Shown: one piece after another, positions 45,611-54,243 of the stretch
Layout: every line of letters begins with the position of its first letter
Position numbering within the stretch: position 1 is the stretch's first letter
From: Marinicauda algicola
Lineage (GTDB): Bacteria; Pseudomonadota; Alphaproteobacteria; Caulobacterales; Maricaulaceae
Assembly: GCF_017161425.1 (NCBI RefSeq)
Contig: NZ_CP071057.1
Coordinates: forward strand, 2,171,501 to 2,235,500
DNA: 64,000 nucleotides
Reading direction: 5' to 3'
Notes under the pieces: model-generated
What the model was told of the DNA's origin: nothing
The model's input: only the letters and a program-made list of their open reading frames with translations
The model's database searches: none
Program-made: the position numbers and the translations under genes

Positions 45611-47125
45611 CTATTCCGCGGCCTCGGCGACCGCGGGCCGGGCACCGGCCTCCGCCTTCGCGGTCTCGAAGCGCATATGGCCGTCCTCGAGCGGGCCGAA
45701 GCGGATGGTGAGCATGTCCATCAGATAGTTCTGGTAGGTCTTCCAGGGCGCCTTCGTGCCCTGCCTGGGCAGGGTGTGGATGGCGCGCCGCACATAGCCG
45801 GATGAGAAGTCGAGCAGGTCCTGCGTCTCCAGGCCTTCCGGCGGCACCGGGACGCAGTAGTCATAGCCCTTCTCGTCCATGTGGTTCAGCAGCCGGCAGA
45901 TGCGCTCGTGGGTGAGGTCGATCTTCAGCGTCCAGCTGGCATTGGTGTAACCGAAAGCCAGGGCGCAATTGGGCACGCCCGACAGCATCATGCCGCGATA
46001 GGTGACGTGCTCCGACGGATCGACCGTGTCGCCGTCGACGACGAGCTCGATGCCGCCCCCGACCATCATGTCCAGACCCGTGGCCGGGATGATGAGATCG
46101 GCGTCGAGATGCTCGCCCGATTTCAGCCGGATGCCGCTTTGGTCGAAGCGCTCGATATGGTCGGTGTGGATACTCGCCGTGCCGCTGCGCAGCGCGGCGA
46201 AGAAGTCCCCGTCGGGAGCCAGGCAGAAGCGCTGGTCCCACGGATTGTAGGACGGGGAGAAGTGTTTCTCGACGTCGAACTCCGGCCCCAGCTCCTCGCG
46301 CACCTTCTTCAGCACGCCCTTCTTCACGAAGCCGGGAAACCTGCGGGCGAGATTGAAGAAGAACATGCCCAGCCCGATGAGCTTCGCGCGGATCAGCACA
46401 TAGGCCAGGCGCCTGGGCAAATACTTGCGCATCCAGTCGGCCATCGCGTCGCGCGAGGGCCGGTTGGCGATGTAGGTCGGCGAGCGCTGCAGCATGGCGA
46501 CATGGCCGGCGGTTTGCGCCATGGCGGGCACCAGGGTGACCGCCGTCGCGCCCGAGCCGATGATCACGACCCGCTTGCCGGCATAGTCGTAGCTTTCGTC
46601 CCAGAGCTGGGGATGGATGATGTCGCCCTCGAAGCTCTCCATGCCGGGAAAGTCGGGCATGTAGCCGCGCTCGTAGCGGTAATAGCCCGAGCACAGGATC
46701 AGGAAGTTGGCGCTGAAGCGCTTCCGCTCGCGAGTCTCCCCGACTTCGGCCTCCACCGTCCAGCGGGCGGTCTCGCTGTTCCACTCGGCCCGCACCACGC
46801 GGGTGTCGAAGCGGATCTTCTCCATGATCCCGGCTTCGTTGGCCGTGTCGGTGATGTACTGCTTGATGCTCGGCCCGTCGGCGAAGACCTTGCCGCCCAT
46901 CCAGGGGCGGAAGTTGAAGCCGAAGGTGAACATGTCGCTGTCCGAACGGATGCCGGGATAGCGGAACAGATCCCACGTCCCGCCCACGTCCGCGCGCGCT
47001 TCCAGGATCTGGTAGCTCTTGCCCGGCGCGCGCTGCTGCAGGTGATAGGCCGCGCCGATCCCGGAAATGCCCGCCCCGACGATGAGAACGTCGGTCTCCG
47101 CCTCGATCGGTGTGCTCATGTCCAT
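45611..47125 (-). CDS. Flavin monooxygenase, Baeyer-Villiger type
   Basis: 504 aa. The FAD site is VLIVGAGISGIGAAYHL and the NADP site VVIIGSGATAVTLVP. Between them lies FEGDIIHPQLWD, a variant of the FxGxxxHxxxWP/D fingerprint of Baeyer-Villiger enzymes. They insert oxygen into ketones to give esters. GAGGAG is placed eight bases before ATG 47125. A dyad TGAACA-A-TGTTCA lies in the upstream region, so a TetR-type repressor is likely. Confidence 0.9.
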   Translation of the reverse strand: MDMSTPIEAETDVLIVGAGISGIGAAYHLQQRAPGKSYQILEARADVGGTWDLFRYPGIRSDSDMFTFGFNFRPWMGGKVFADGPSIKQYITDTANEAGIMEKIRFDTRVVRAEWNSETARWTVEAEVGETRERKRFSANFLILCSGYYRYERGYMPDFPGMESFEGDIIHPQLWDESYDYAGKRVVIIGSGATAVTLVPAMAQTAGHVAMLQRSPTYIANRPSRDAMADWMRKYLPRRLAYVLIRAKLIGLGMFFFNLARRFPGFVKKGVLKKVREELGPEFDVEKHFSPSYNPWDQRFCLAPDGDFFAALRSGTASIHTDHIERFDQSGIRLKSGEHLDADLIIPATGLDMMVGGGIELVVDGDTVDPSEHVTYRGMMLSGVPNCALAFGYTNASWTLKIDLTHERICRLLNHMDEKGYDYCVPVPPEGLETQDLLDFSSGYVRRAIHTLPRQGTKAPWKTYQNYLMDMLTIRFGPLEDGHMRFETAKAEAGARPAVAEAAE

Positions 47126-47171
47126 CGCCTGCGCTCCTCACGGCCCTTGCGACATCAGGGTCGCACAGAAG

Positions 47172-47184
47172 TGAACAATGTTCA
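47172..47184. promoter_or_regulatory. Candidate TetR-type operator of the monooxygenase operon
   Basis: TGAACA and TGTTCA face each other around one A, 47 bases upstream of the monooxygenase start. Such dyads are typical for TetR regulators of oxidoreductase operons. No regulator gene is adjacent. Confidence 0.5.
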
Positions 47185-47277
47185 AAAATTTTCGGCAAGG
47201 GACGGGCGACACGCCGCCCCCGCCGGAAGGCGGGAAGCCGCCGCGGCGCGGGCATCGCGCATAGGGCGGGATTCAGC

Positions 47278-48981
47278 CTAGCACCCCGCCCGTTCGCGCA
47301 CCCGGTCAGCCGCCGGACGGTTCCATAGCTCGATCCGCGCCACGATGGCGCAGCGCTGGTCCGGCGTGAGACGCGGGTCGGCGGCGAGATCGTCGGCGAG
47401 GCCCTGGAAAGTCGCCACGCCCTCGACGATCTCGAGCCCGCCGGCCTCCGGCGAATCGAAGCGCATCAGCCTCCCGCCCGCGGTCCAGCGCGGCCACTCG
47501 GGAAAGCTGCCGCCGCCGGTATCCGGATCACCGGTGCGCGCGAACTCGGCCCAGTAGGCGCCCATGGCGGCGGCAAGCCGCTCGCGGCCCTCCCGGTTGG
47601 CGCGGTTGAACAGCACCGAGTCCAGCCGGCCAAAGAACTCGAACCGGTTGAACACGAAGGGAATTTCCACCGCGTGCGCGGCCCCGACGAGACGGCCGAG
47701 GTCCATGAACAGGACGCGCCCGCCCTCGTCCCAGTCGAAGCGATAGGCCCAGACATCCTCGTGGCCGGTCTCCACGAGGCTCTGCGCCATGCGGTCGACC
47801 GCGTTGATGCGCCAGACGCGGGACTGGTACTCGGCCAGCGCGTCGTAGAAGTCGGGATCGCGTGCGGTGTAGAGCACGCCGAACCAGGAGCGCACCAGCT
47901 CGGGATCGAGGAAGTTGAAGAGCTTCATCTCCTCCAGATTGGTGCCCGTGACGACCGGCACGCCACTGAACCAGTCCGGATCGGTCAGCCCGTCGCGGAT
48001 GCCCTGCGGCGGCAGGGTGACGCCGTCGGCGATCATGCGCGGCAGTTCCACGCCGAAGGAAAAGCCCTCGTGATAGGTCTCGAAGATCGCGTCCAGCGAG
48101 GCGGCGCGCAGGGCCCCGGCGTCCTGCGATCCGGCGAACTCGGCGGCGGCCTCGCGGGCCGGGTTGATCACGTCGCCGGCCCCGTGCTCGGCGGCCTCGA
48201 GCGGCACGGCGTCGAGCCCGCCGCTCTGCAGGATGGCGCGGTGGAACAGGCCCCTGGCAGGCGGGCTGACGAGCAGGCCGGCCACGTCATAGGCCCCGGC
48301 GCTCTCCCCGAAGATCGTCACCCTGGAGGCATCCCCGCCGAAGGCCGCGATGTTGCCGCGCACCCATTCAAGCGCCGCGGTCTGGTCGAGCAGGGCGAAG
48401 TTCGCCGCGCGGTCGAGATCGGTCTGCGCGCTCTCGCGGATCGCCTCATGGGCAAAGAAGCCCAGGGGCCCGAGCCGATACTGGATCACCACCACGACGA
48501 CGCCCTGGTCGGTGGCCAGCCGGGATCCGTCATACTGGCCGGCATAGCCCCACACGTTCGAGCCGCCATGGATCCACACCATGACGGGAAGATCGCTGCC
48601 CTCGCCCGCGCCGGCGGGCGCGTAGATGTCGAGATAGAGGCAGTCTTCCGAGCCGACGAGCAGGCCGGTTTCGATCCCCTGTGCCTGGTCGAGCGGGGTG
48701 GTCATCTGGGCGCAGCGACCGGAGGAAGCCAGTGCTGCGAGGCGGCCGTCGAAGGCCGGCGCGGGGCGCGGCGCGCGCCAGCGCAGATCGCCGACCGGGG
48801 CCTGCGCGAACGGGATGCCCCGCCAGACCTGGGCCCCGGTCGCCTCGTCGGTGAAGCCCACCAGCTCACCCTGTGCGATCGTGCGGGCGGTCGCCTCTTC
48901 CGGAGAGGGCGGGGACGGCGCGTCCTCGCCGCCGCAGGCCGCAACGGCCAGCGAGAAGATCGAGATCAGGACACCGCGCAT
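47278..48981 (-). CDS. Carboxylesterase family lipoprotein
   Basis: 567 aa type B carboxylesterase. Lipoprotein signal MRGVLISIFSLAVAACGG. The nucleophile elbow is GESAG in TIFGESAGAYDVAG, and the oxyanion region is VWIHGGSNVWGYAG. SEDCLYLDIYAP is also conserved. ATG 48981 has GGGGGAGG at six bases; GTG 48987 lies on the ribosome site itself. It could hydrolyse the esters that the neighbouring monooxygenase makes, which is inference. Confidence 0.9.
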   Translation of the reverse strand: MRGVLISIFSLAVAACGGEDAPSPPSPEEATARTIAQGELVGFTDEATGAQVWRGIPFAQAPVGDLRWRAPRPAPAFDGRLAALASSGRCAQMTTPLDQAQGIETGLLVGSEDCLYLDIYAPAGAGEGSDLPVMVWIHGGSNVWGYAGQYDGSRLATDQGVVVVVIQYRLGPLGFFAHEAIRESAQTDLDRAANFALLDQTAALEWVRGNIAAFGGDASRVTIFGESAGAYDVAGLLVSPPARGLFHRAILQSGGLDAVPLEAAEHGAGDVINPAREAAAEFAGSQDAGALRAASLDAIFETYHEGFSFGVELPRMIADGVTLPPQGIRDGLTDPDWFSGVPVVTGTNLEEMKLFNFLDPELVRSWFGVLYTARDPDFYDALAEYQSRVWRINAVDRMAQSLVETGHEDVWAYRFDWDEGGRVLFMDLGRLVGAAHAVEIPFVFNRFEFFGRLDSVLFNRANREGRERLAAAMGAYWAEFARTGDPDTGGGSFPEWPRWTAGGRLMRFDSPEAGGLEIVEGVATFQGLADDLAADPRLTPDQRCAIVARIELWNRPAADRVRERAGC

Positions 48982-49044
48982 GGACACCTCCCCCGTGAAC
49001 GCCGTTCACAAGGTTAGGCGGGGTCCGGCGGTGGGGGCAATGGC

Positions 49045-49080
49045 GAAAAGGAAAACCCCGGCCGGTCGGGCCGGGGTTTT
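49045..49080 (-). terminator. Rho-independent terminator of dcp
   Basis: Stem AAAACCCCGGCC / GGCCGGGGTTTT around a five-base loop. The minus strand then reads TTTTCCTTTT. It lies 21 bases beyond the dcp stop. Confidence 0.88.
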
Positions 49081-49101
49081 CCGCAGAGGGTGGAGTCCGA
49101 C

Positions 49102-51351
49102 CTACTCCTGCCCGCCTTCCAGCTCTTCCGGCACCGGGAAGCCGCGATCGCGCATCAGGGGCGCGATGTCGGCGTCGCGGCCGCGGAACTGGCGGTAGGC
49201 CTCGGCCGGGTCGATGGAGTTTCTCGGGGCGAACAGGGTCTCGACCATGCGCTGGGCGAGCTCGGCGTCGTAGAAGCCGCCGGGCGCCTCGTCGAAGGCC
49301 TCGGCCGCGTCCGAGGTCAGCACGTCGGCCCACATGTATCCGTAATAGCCGGCCGAATAGCCCTCGCCGGAGAAGATGTGGCCGAAATGCGGGGAGCGGT
49401 GACGCATGACGAGTTCGTCCGGCATGCCAAGCTCGTCGAGCACGCGCTGCTCGAATTCGTCCGGGTCGATGCCGGCCGGATCGACCGTGTGGTAGTACAT
49501 GTCCACCAGCGCCGAGGCGAGATACTCGGTCGTGGCGAAGCCCTGGTTGAAGGTCGAGGCGGCCTGCAGGCGCGCGACGAGATCGTCGGGCATCGGCTCG
49601 CCGGTCTCGACGTGGCGCAGATAGGTGTCGATCACCGGATCGGTGAGCAGCCAGCGTTCGAGCAGCTGGGACTGGAACTCGGTATAGTCGCGCACCCCGC
49701 CGTTGAGCGTGGGATAGGCCACGTTCGAGGCGAGCGCGTGCAGGGCGTGGCCCATCTCGTGGAAGAAGGTCTCCGCATCGTCGAAGGAGATCAGCACCGG
49801 CTCGCCGGGCGCGCCCTTGATGAAGTTGGAATTGTTCGAGGTGAGCGGGGTTTCCTCGCCCTGGAAGGTGGTGTGGCCGCGATAGCTCGTCGCCCACGCG
49901 CCCGAGCGCTTGCCCGGCCGCGCGAAGGGATCGAGATACCACAGGCCGACGAAGTCGCCGCTCGCCCGGTCGGTGACTTCCCAGACGCGCACGTCCTCAT
50001 GGAAGACCGGCACCGAGCCGTCGGTGATCTCGGAAAAGGCGAAGCCGAACAGCTCGCCGGAGACGTAGAACATCGCCTCGCGCAGGTTATCGAGCTGGAA
50101 GTACTGCTTCACCTCCTCGGAATTGAGGTCGTACTCGCGCTGGCGGACCTTCTCCATGTAGTAGCGGTAGTCCCAGGGCGCGATCTCGAAATCCCCGCCT
50201 TCCTCGGCGACGATCTCCTGCATCTGGGCGACCTCTTCCTCGACGCGCGCGATGGCGGCCGGCCAGACGGCCTCCATGAGGTCCATGGCGCGTTCCGGGG
50301 TCCCGGCCATGCGGTTCTCCAGGCGCCACTGGGCGTAGTTGTCGTAGCCCAGCAGCCCGACGCGCTCGTCGCGCAGCTGCAGGATCTCCGCGATGATGGC
50401 GTTGTTGTCGAACTCGTCGGCATTGTCGCCGCGCGAATAGTAGGTCTCCCAGACCTGGCGGCGCAGCTCGCGCTCGTCGGAATAGGTCAGGAAGGGATCC
50501 ATCGAGGAGCGGGTATTCAGAACCGCATACTCGCCCTCGCGCCCGCGCTCGGCGGCGGCCGCGGCGGCGGCGTCGACGAAGGATTGCGGCAGGCCGGAGA
50601 GCTGGTCCTCGGTGAGCCAGGTGACGTAGTTCTCCTCGTCGGCCAGCACGTTGTTGGAGAACTGCGTGTGCAGCTGCGACAGGCGGCGCTCGATCTCGGC
50701 ATAGCGCTCGGCCGCCTCGCCCTCCAGCGTCGCGCCGTCGCGCGCGAAGCCGTCATAGACCAGCTCGACGAGGCGGCGCTGATCGGGGCGCAGGCTGTCC
50801 ATCTCGGCCGAATTGTAGACCGCCTCGACGCGCGCGAAGAGATCCTTGTTCTGCGTGATCGCGGTGAAGTGCTCGGTGAGGCGGGGCGCCATCTCGCGCT
50901 GGATCTCGCGGAACTCCGGCGAGGACAGGTTGGACGACCAGATGCCCCAATAGGTGAAGACCCGGCCCAGCGTGTCGCCGGCCGCTTCCATCGCGACGAT
51001 GGTGTTCTCGAAGGTCGGCGCCGCCTCGTTGTTCGCGATCGCCTCGATCTCGGCCATGTTCTGCGCCATGCCGACCTCGAGGGCCGGTTTCAGATACTGC
51101 AGGTCCATCGCGTCGAAGGCCGGCACCCCGCCATAGGGCCCGCCCCACTCGGCGAGCAGCGGATTGGTCTCCGGCGTGGTGTACTCGCCCTCGACGCTCA
51201 CGTTCGCCGCCGCCTCGTGCACGAAGGCGAAGGGCGAGGCGGTCTCGGCACCCTGTTCGCTCTGCGCGGTTTCGGTCTGTCGTGCCTGATCGCCCGGCGC
51301 GCACGCGGCGAGCGCGGCGAGGCTGGCAGTCGTGATCAGCAGGTGGCGCAT
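49102..51351 (-). CDS. dcp: M3 family peptidyl-dipeptidase lipoprotein
   Basis: 749 aa thimet-like zinc peptidase. The lipobox is LAALAACA. The zinc motif HEMGHALH has its first His near residue 531, and the third ligand lies in the following Glu-rich helix (VRDYTEFQSQLLERW). The C-terminal substrate-binding motif GHIFSGEGYSAGYYGYMWADV is typical for Dcp. It removes C-terminal dipeptides, here outside the cytoplasm. The start, ATG 51351, is about 120 bases from the transposon's left end. Confidence 0.92.
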   Translation of the reverse strand: MRHLLITTASLAALAACAPGDQARQTETAQSEQGAETASPFAFVHEAAANVSVEGEYTTPETNPLLAEWGGPYGGVPAFDAMDLQYLKPALEVGMAQNMAEIEAIANNEAAPTFENTIVAMEAAGDTLGRVFTYWGIWSSNLSSPEFREIQREMAPRLTEHFTAITQNKDLFARVEAVYNSAEMDSLRPDQRRLVELVYDGFARDGATLEGEAAERYAEIERRLSQLHTQFSNNVLADEENYVTWLTEDQLSGLPQSFVDAAAAAAAERGREGEYAVLNTRSSMDPFLTYSDERELRRQVWETYYSRGDNADEFDNNAIIAEILQLRDERVGLLGYDNYAQWRLENRMAGTPERAMDLMEAVWPAAIARVEEEVAQMQEIVAEEGGDFEIAPWDYRYYMEKVRQREYDLNSEEVKQYFQLDNLREAMFYVSGELFGFAFSEITDGSVPVFHEDVRVWEVTDRASGDFVGLWYLDPFARPGKRSGAWATSYRGHTTFQGEETPLTSNNSNFIKGAPGEPVLISFDDAETFFHEMGHALHALASNVAYPTLNGGVRDYTEFQSQLLERWLLTDPVIDTYLRHVETGEPMPDDLVARLQAASTFNQGFATTEYLASALVDMYYHTVDPAGIDPDEFEQRVLDELGMPDELVMRHRSPHFGHIFSGEGYSAGYYGYMWADVLTSDAAEAFDEAPGGFYDAELAQRMVETLFAPRNSIDPAEAYRQFRGRDADIAPLMRDRGFPVPEELEGGQE

Positions 51352-51474
51352 GAGCGGCCTCTCCCCTTCTTGTCCCGGTTGTTCGACTGGGCGCAGACGC
51401 TAGCGCCCGGCCCGGCGCGTGTCACATGAAGAAATCACAAGGAAGGCGGCGGGCGCGCCGTGCTGCAGGCGGGC

Positions 51475-51485
51475 GCGCGCCCGGC
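51475..51485. repeat. Direct repeat flanking the transposon (left)
   Basis: GCGCGCCCGGC directly outside the left inverted repeat, identical to 56312-56322. It fits a target-site duplication. Because its ends are self-complementary, the exact duplicated length may be 7 to 11 bp; 8 bp is usual for IS1595 elements. Confidence 0.85.
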
Positions 51486-51507
51486 GGTGTTATGTAGGAG
51501 TCGCACC
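51486..51507 (+). repeat. Left terminal inverted repeat
   Basis: Begins GGTGTTATGTAGG and ends GTCGCACC. All 22 bases match the reverse complement of 56290-56311. Confidence 0.92.
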
Positions 51508-51556
51508 CTTTCTACGTGATGCCCGCAACTCTTATGGCGCCATCGCGATTTCAAAA

Positions 51557-51585
51557 TTGCATCGGATGCCTGGGCGAGCTATGGT
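51557..51585 (+). promoter_or_regulatory. Promoter giving a probable leaderless mRNA
   Basis: TTGCAT at 51557-51562 and TATGGT at 51580-51585 with a 17-base spacer. A start six to seven bases downstream falls on the ATG at 51592. Confidence 0.55.
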
Positions 51586-51591
51586 CTTTGG

Positions 51592-52092
51592 ATGGCAAGA
51601 AACCCAATCATCGCATCGCTTGAGAAGAAGTACGCCCGATTGAAGGGCCTGGCGTCGGCTATAGAGAAAGAAGCTGAAGACGCGGTCGGCGCCGAGCTGC
51701 TGGACAAGATTCAAGAGATCTGCAACCGCCAGCGCAAAATCTGGGCATCCATGAAGGAGATCGAATCCACGATACGCAAGCACTACGATCCGAATTGGTC
51801 GGGCGAGCGGGTCCGCGGCATTCGGCCGGTCAAGGCGGGGCTTCCCGCTGGGTCGATCAGCAAGGCGGCCCTAAAGGCGCTGCGAGACGCAAAGGAACCT
51901 CAGACGACGAAGCAAATCATGGAGCAGGTGAAAGAGAAGCTTCGTTCCGACGGTTTCAACGTTGACGATCGAGTCTCCCTTCGAAACAGCATTCACGCTG
52001 CGTTTCTCAAGCGTGCAGGCGAGAACGTAATCCGTTACGATACATTCCCCGCTACGTGGGTCTACTGTTCGCGGGCGCGCCAGGCTCGATAG
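51592..52092 (+). CDS. Hypothetical coiled-coil/winged-helix-like protein
   Basis: 166 aa. Residues 1-65 form a coiled coil (SLEKKYARLKGLASAIEKEAEDA...KEIESTIRKHYDP). Residues 90-160 look like a winged helix: SISKAALKALRDAKEPQTTKQIMEQVKEKL, then LRNSIHAAFLKRAGENVIRYDTFPATWVY. Similar proteins are seen beside integrated elements, but I know no function. It has no ribosome site; the promoter places the transcript start on the ATG. It is probably a DNA-binding regulator of the element. Confidence 0.7.
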   Translation: MARNPIIASLEKKYARLKGLASAIEKEAEDAVGAELLDKIQEICNRQRKIWASMKEIESTIRKHYDPNWSGERVRGIRPVKAGLPAGSISKAALKALRDAKEPQTTKQIMEQVKEKLRSDGFNVDDRVSLRNSIHAAFLKRAGENVIRYDTFPATWVYCSRARQAR

Positions 52093-52372
52093 AAGGAGAA
52101 AAATTACCGGCGCACACCCCAGCCACTCGGTTTCAACTATCGAAGGGGGCCAACCATCGTTTTCAAGGTGGCAGGCGGGAACCCGGCACCTTTCAATCAG
52201 AAGAATCTTCGCCATCGACCGAATGATGCCAGTGACCTGAGCCCCGCGCTCCCAGAACTCATGAGACGGGATGTCACAGACACTGAAGATACTGATGATC
52301 AAATGATGCCTTAAGTCTAGCCGAGCGTTGGTCAGCTTTTCATTTGCTGGCTCACCGTTTAGTGTCGGCGAC

Positions 52373-53143
52373 TCAATCAGAGAATCGTAGAGAGGACCGA
52401 GGAGAAAACCTCGTCAGAACCTCGCCGGTATCATCAACCACCGTCTTCAGAGCGATCCGCTTCTCAAGATCATTGTTCCGCCAAACCGCGGAAGGTCGCC
52501 ATCGTTGGCGAATTTTACCACCTTCAGGATATTCGGTGTCGAATGTCGGCGTGGAAGACTTGTCCACAGTGAAAGCAAACCTTGCTAGCTGACGGTACAC
52601 GGCCACAATATGGTCCACCCGCGAAGCCCGTTCGCTACTGATTGGCCAGTCACCGAGTGAATGGCGCTGAAGGAGCTCGGCGTTATCTGCGATCTCTGGG
52701 TATGTTCTATTCAAGCTGACAAATAGAATCGTTCCGTCGATCTCGTGCCGCCTCACCGGTTCGGCATAGCGAGAATTCACTTCGTCCGTTGTAAGCCAAT
52801 AATCCTCATGGCAGTGGCCGCTAGCGATGTTTGTAAGTCCGGGCAGCAACTTAATCATCTGAGCTTCGATCCGAAGAGCTTCGCTCTCATTAAGCCCATG
52901 AATTACGATTTCAATAGCTGGGTCGCATCCGGCTGATGTTTGTATTTCACGGATCAGGTCGATCTTTGAGGTCGTTGCGTTTGGCTTCTGTTCTACAGCT
53001 CCCGCTGCATGGCTGTAGCAGCGGTCCCCCACCCCTTTACCGACGTAAAAAATTCGTCTTGGGTCCATTCGGTCTAATCTAGGATCACATAGCGTATAGA
53101 CATAGTAGCGCAGCTGCTCGCGACTCTCAGGCGGAAATGACAT
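52373..53143 (-). CDS. GIY-YIG nuclease-domain protein (LEM-3-like)
   Basis: 256 aa. The GIY-YIG core reads YYVYTL at residues 13-18, FYVGKG at 32-37, Arg41 in GDRC, and Glu93 in ALRIEAQMI, the expected order of catalytic residues. Such a YVGKG form occurs in LEM-3/Z1-type GIY-YIG domains. Residues 120-256 are of unknown fold. AAGGGA lies eight bases before ATG 53143. The lower GC fits the transposon. The 280 bases between it and the 51592 gene show no convincing gene. Confidence 0.78.
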   Translation of the reverse strand: MSFPPESREQLRYYVYTLCDPRLDRMDPRRIFYVGKGVGDRCYSHAAGAVEQKPNATTSKIDLIREIQTSAGCDPAIEIVIHGLNESEALRIEAQMIKLLPGLTNIASGHCHEDYWLTTDEVNSRYAEPVRRHEIDGTILFVSLNRTYPEIADNAELLQRHSLGDWPISSERASRVDHIVAVYRQLARFAFTVDKSSTPTFDTEYPEGGKIRQRWRPSAVWRNNDLEKRIALKTVVDDTGEVLTRFSPRSSLRFSD

Positions 53144-53276
53144 AAACTAATTCCCTTAAAAGGAGAGGCTGCAGGGCGAGAGGCACGAATCTTGGGTGTA
53201 AATGACCTTCAGGTTGAAAAGTGGCTCTGCGCGAGCGGCGTGCGAGTTGGAAAGGCTTTACCTGCGAATTTCATTG

Positions 53277-53492
53277 TTACTTCGTTTCGCGATCAGGCTC
53301 TTGGACAACAATTATCTTCCTGTGCGTAGCCGTCGCCGACCAAATCAGCGCCCAAAGCCAACCTAATACCGTCCAACCAAGTATAAGATTCAAGAGGAAA
53401 ATCGCGCCCGAACTCGGATGCTTGCGCGTAAGTGCCACGATCCAGGGAAGTAAGTAGAATGCTACCAAAATAGCAACTGCTGTCGCTTCCAT
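53277..53492 (-). CDS. Superinfection-immunity-like membrane protein
   Basis: 71 aa with two membrane segments: AVAILVAFYLLPWIVALTRKHPSS and GAIFLLNLILGWTVLGWLWALIWSA. The pattern LLPxIVALxRKHP...IFLLNLxLGWTxxGW is that of the Imm-type superinfection immunity family known from phage T4, where Imm blocks entry of DNA from later phages. ATG 53492 overlaps the stop of the TM2 gene by one base (TGATG), with AAGGAG in that gene's end. GTG 53495 is a less likely start. Confidence 0.8.
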   Translation of the reverse strand: MEATAVAILVAFYLLPWIVALTRKHPSSGAIFLLNLILGWTVLGWLWALIWSATATHRKIIVVQEPDRETK

Positions 53493-53713
53493 CACAATTC
53501 TCCTTCATTCTTCTTCTTTACAATTCCTGGTATAAGAAAGAGGTCTGCCACCACCCAGAATATTCCCACGCCAAATAGGATCACCGTCACCAGCTGAATC
53601 CACCCCTTTTCCCTGAGATAAAACCGATGGGCCGCTAATACCCCTAGAAAAACCCATAGCAGATACGCAATTACCATCGACTTGCGTTTTGGCGATACCG
53701 TCTCGTCGGTCAT
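53492..53713 (-). CDS. TM2 domain membrane protein
   Basis: 73 aa. The TM2 pattern is SMVIAYLLWVFLGVLAAHRFYLREKGWIQLVTVILFGVGIFWVVADLFLIPG, two helices joined by the short HRFYLREK loop. ATG 53713 has AGGGGGG five bases upstream; the upstream codons to 53752 are not needed. It is translationally coupled to the immunity-like protein, so the pair probably works together in the inner membrane. Confidence 0.82.
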   Translation of the reverse strand: MTDETVSPKRKSMVIAYLLWVFLGVLAAHRFYLREKGWIQLVTVILFGVGIFWVVADLFLIPGIVKKKNEGEL

Positions 53714-53969
53714 GGTGTCCCCCCTTATGTCGTTTGTGAGCGATTTAATCATGCATTCAGAAGGGCGCCTCGCTTTGCGTCAAGCCCCCATTTACCAAAT
53801 TTCTCCCAGAGCGAGAAGGCGCTAAGTCCTGTCGACGAAGTGGGCGTCCAACCTGATCGAAGCCGCCGAAGACCCGACCATAGCCGCCGAGATCACCGGC
53901 CCAGAAGCCTCCCACCTGTATTAGGTGTACGACGTCGTGACTAACGCGGTTGGGCTGCCTCCGCGCCCC

Positions 53970-54175
53970 CTGTTCGCCAATAGGGACTATTATAACAACC
54001 GTATCCGCACGTCGCTCGAAGCCACTGGCGCCGTACCCATGATTCCGGCCCGCCGGAACCAAGAATCCTGCCCAAATCTGCGACTTCTGTCTGTGCGCTG
54101 AGAAATCGCATCGAACGGTAATTCTGCAAACTGCGCTGTTCACGCCGCCTTGCGACCCGCTTCGACAGGACGTCT
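53970..54175 (+). pseudogene. Remnant of an IS5-family transposase
   Basis: Plus-strand fragments in different frames: LFANRDYYNNRIRTSLEATGAVPMIPARRN from 53970, and from 54098 LRNRIER, a stop, then FCKLRCSRRLATRFDRT. Both match the DDE region and C-terminal half of IS5-type transposases. Stops and a frameshift show decay, and neither end of the IS is recognisable. Inside the 530-base gene gap 53714-54243 this is the only recognised feature; 53760-53960 may be further decayed sequence. Confidence 0.7.
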
Positions 54176-54243
54176 AACCGCGAGGTCGATCTCAGCCATC
54201 TCGTTTCGATCCGGCTCTGGTTCCGGCACTTCGTCAACTGGGT

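Noticed and set aside
51871-52302. Minus-strand open frame of 143 codons near the left part of the transposon
   Set aside because: Largely antisense to the winged-helix-like gene, without a recognisable domain or ribosome site.
53757-54143. Minus-strand open frame of 128 codons in the transposon
   Set aside because: It overlaps the IS5-type remnant on the plus strand, where the recognisable protein similarity lies, and shows no domain of its own.
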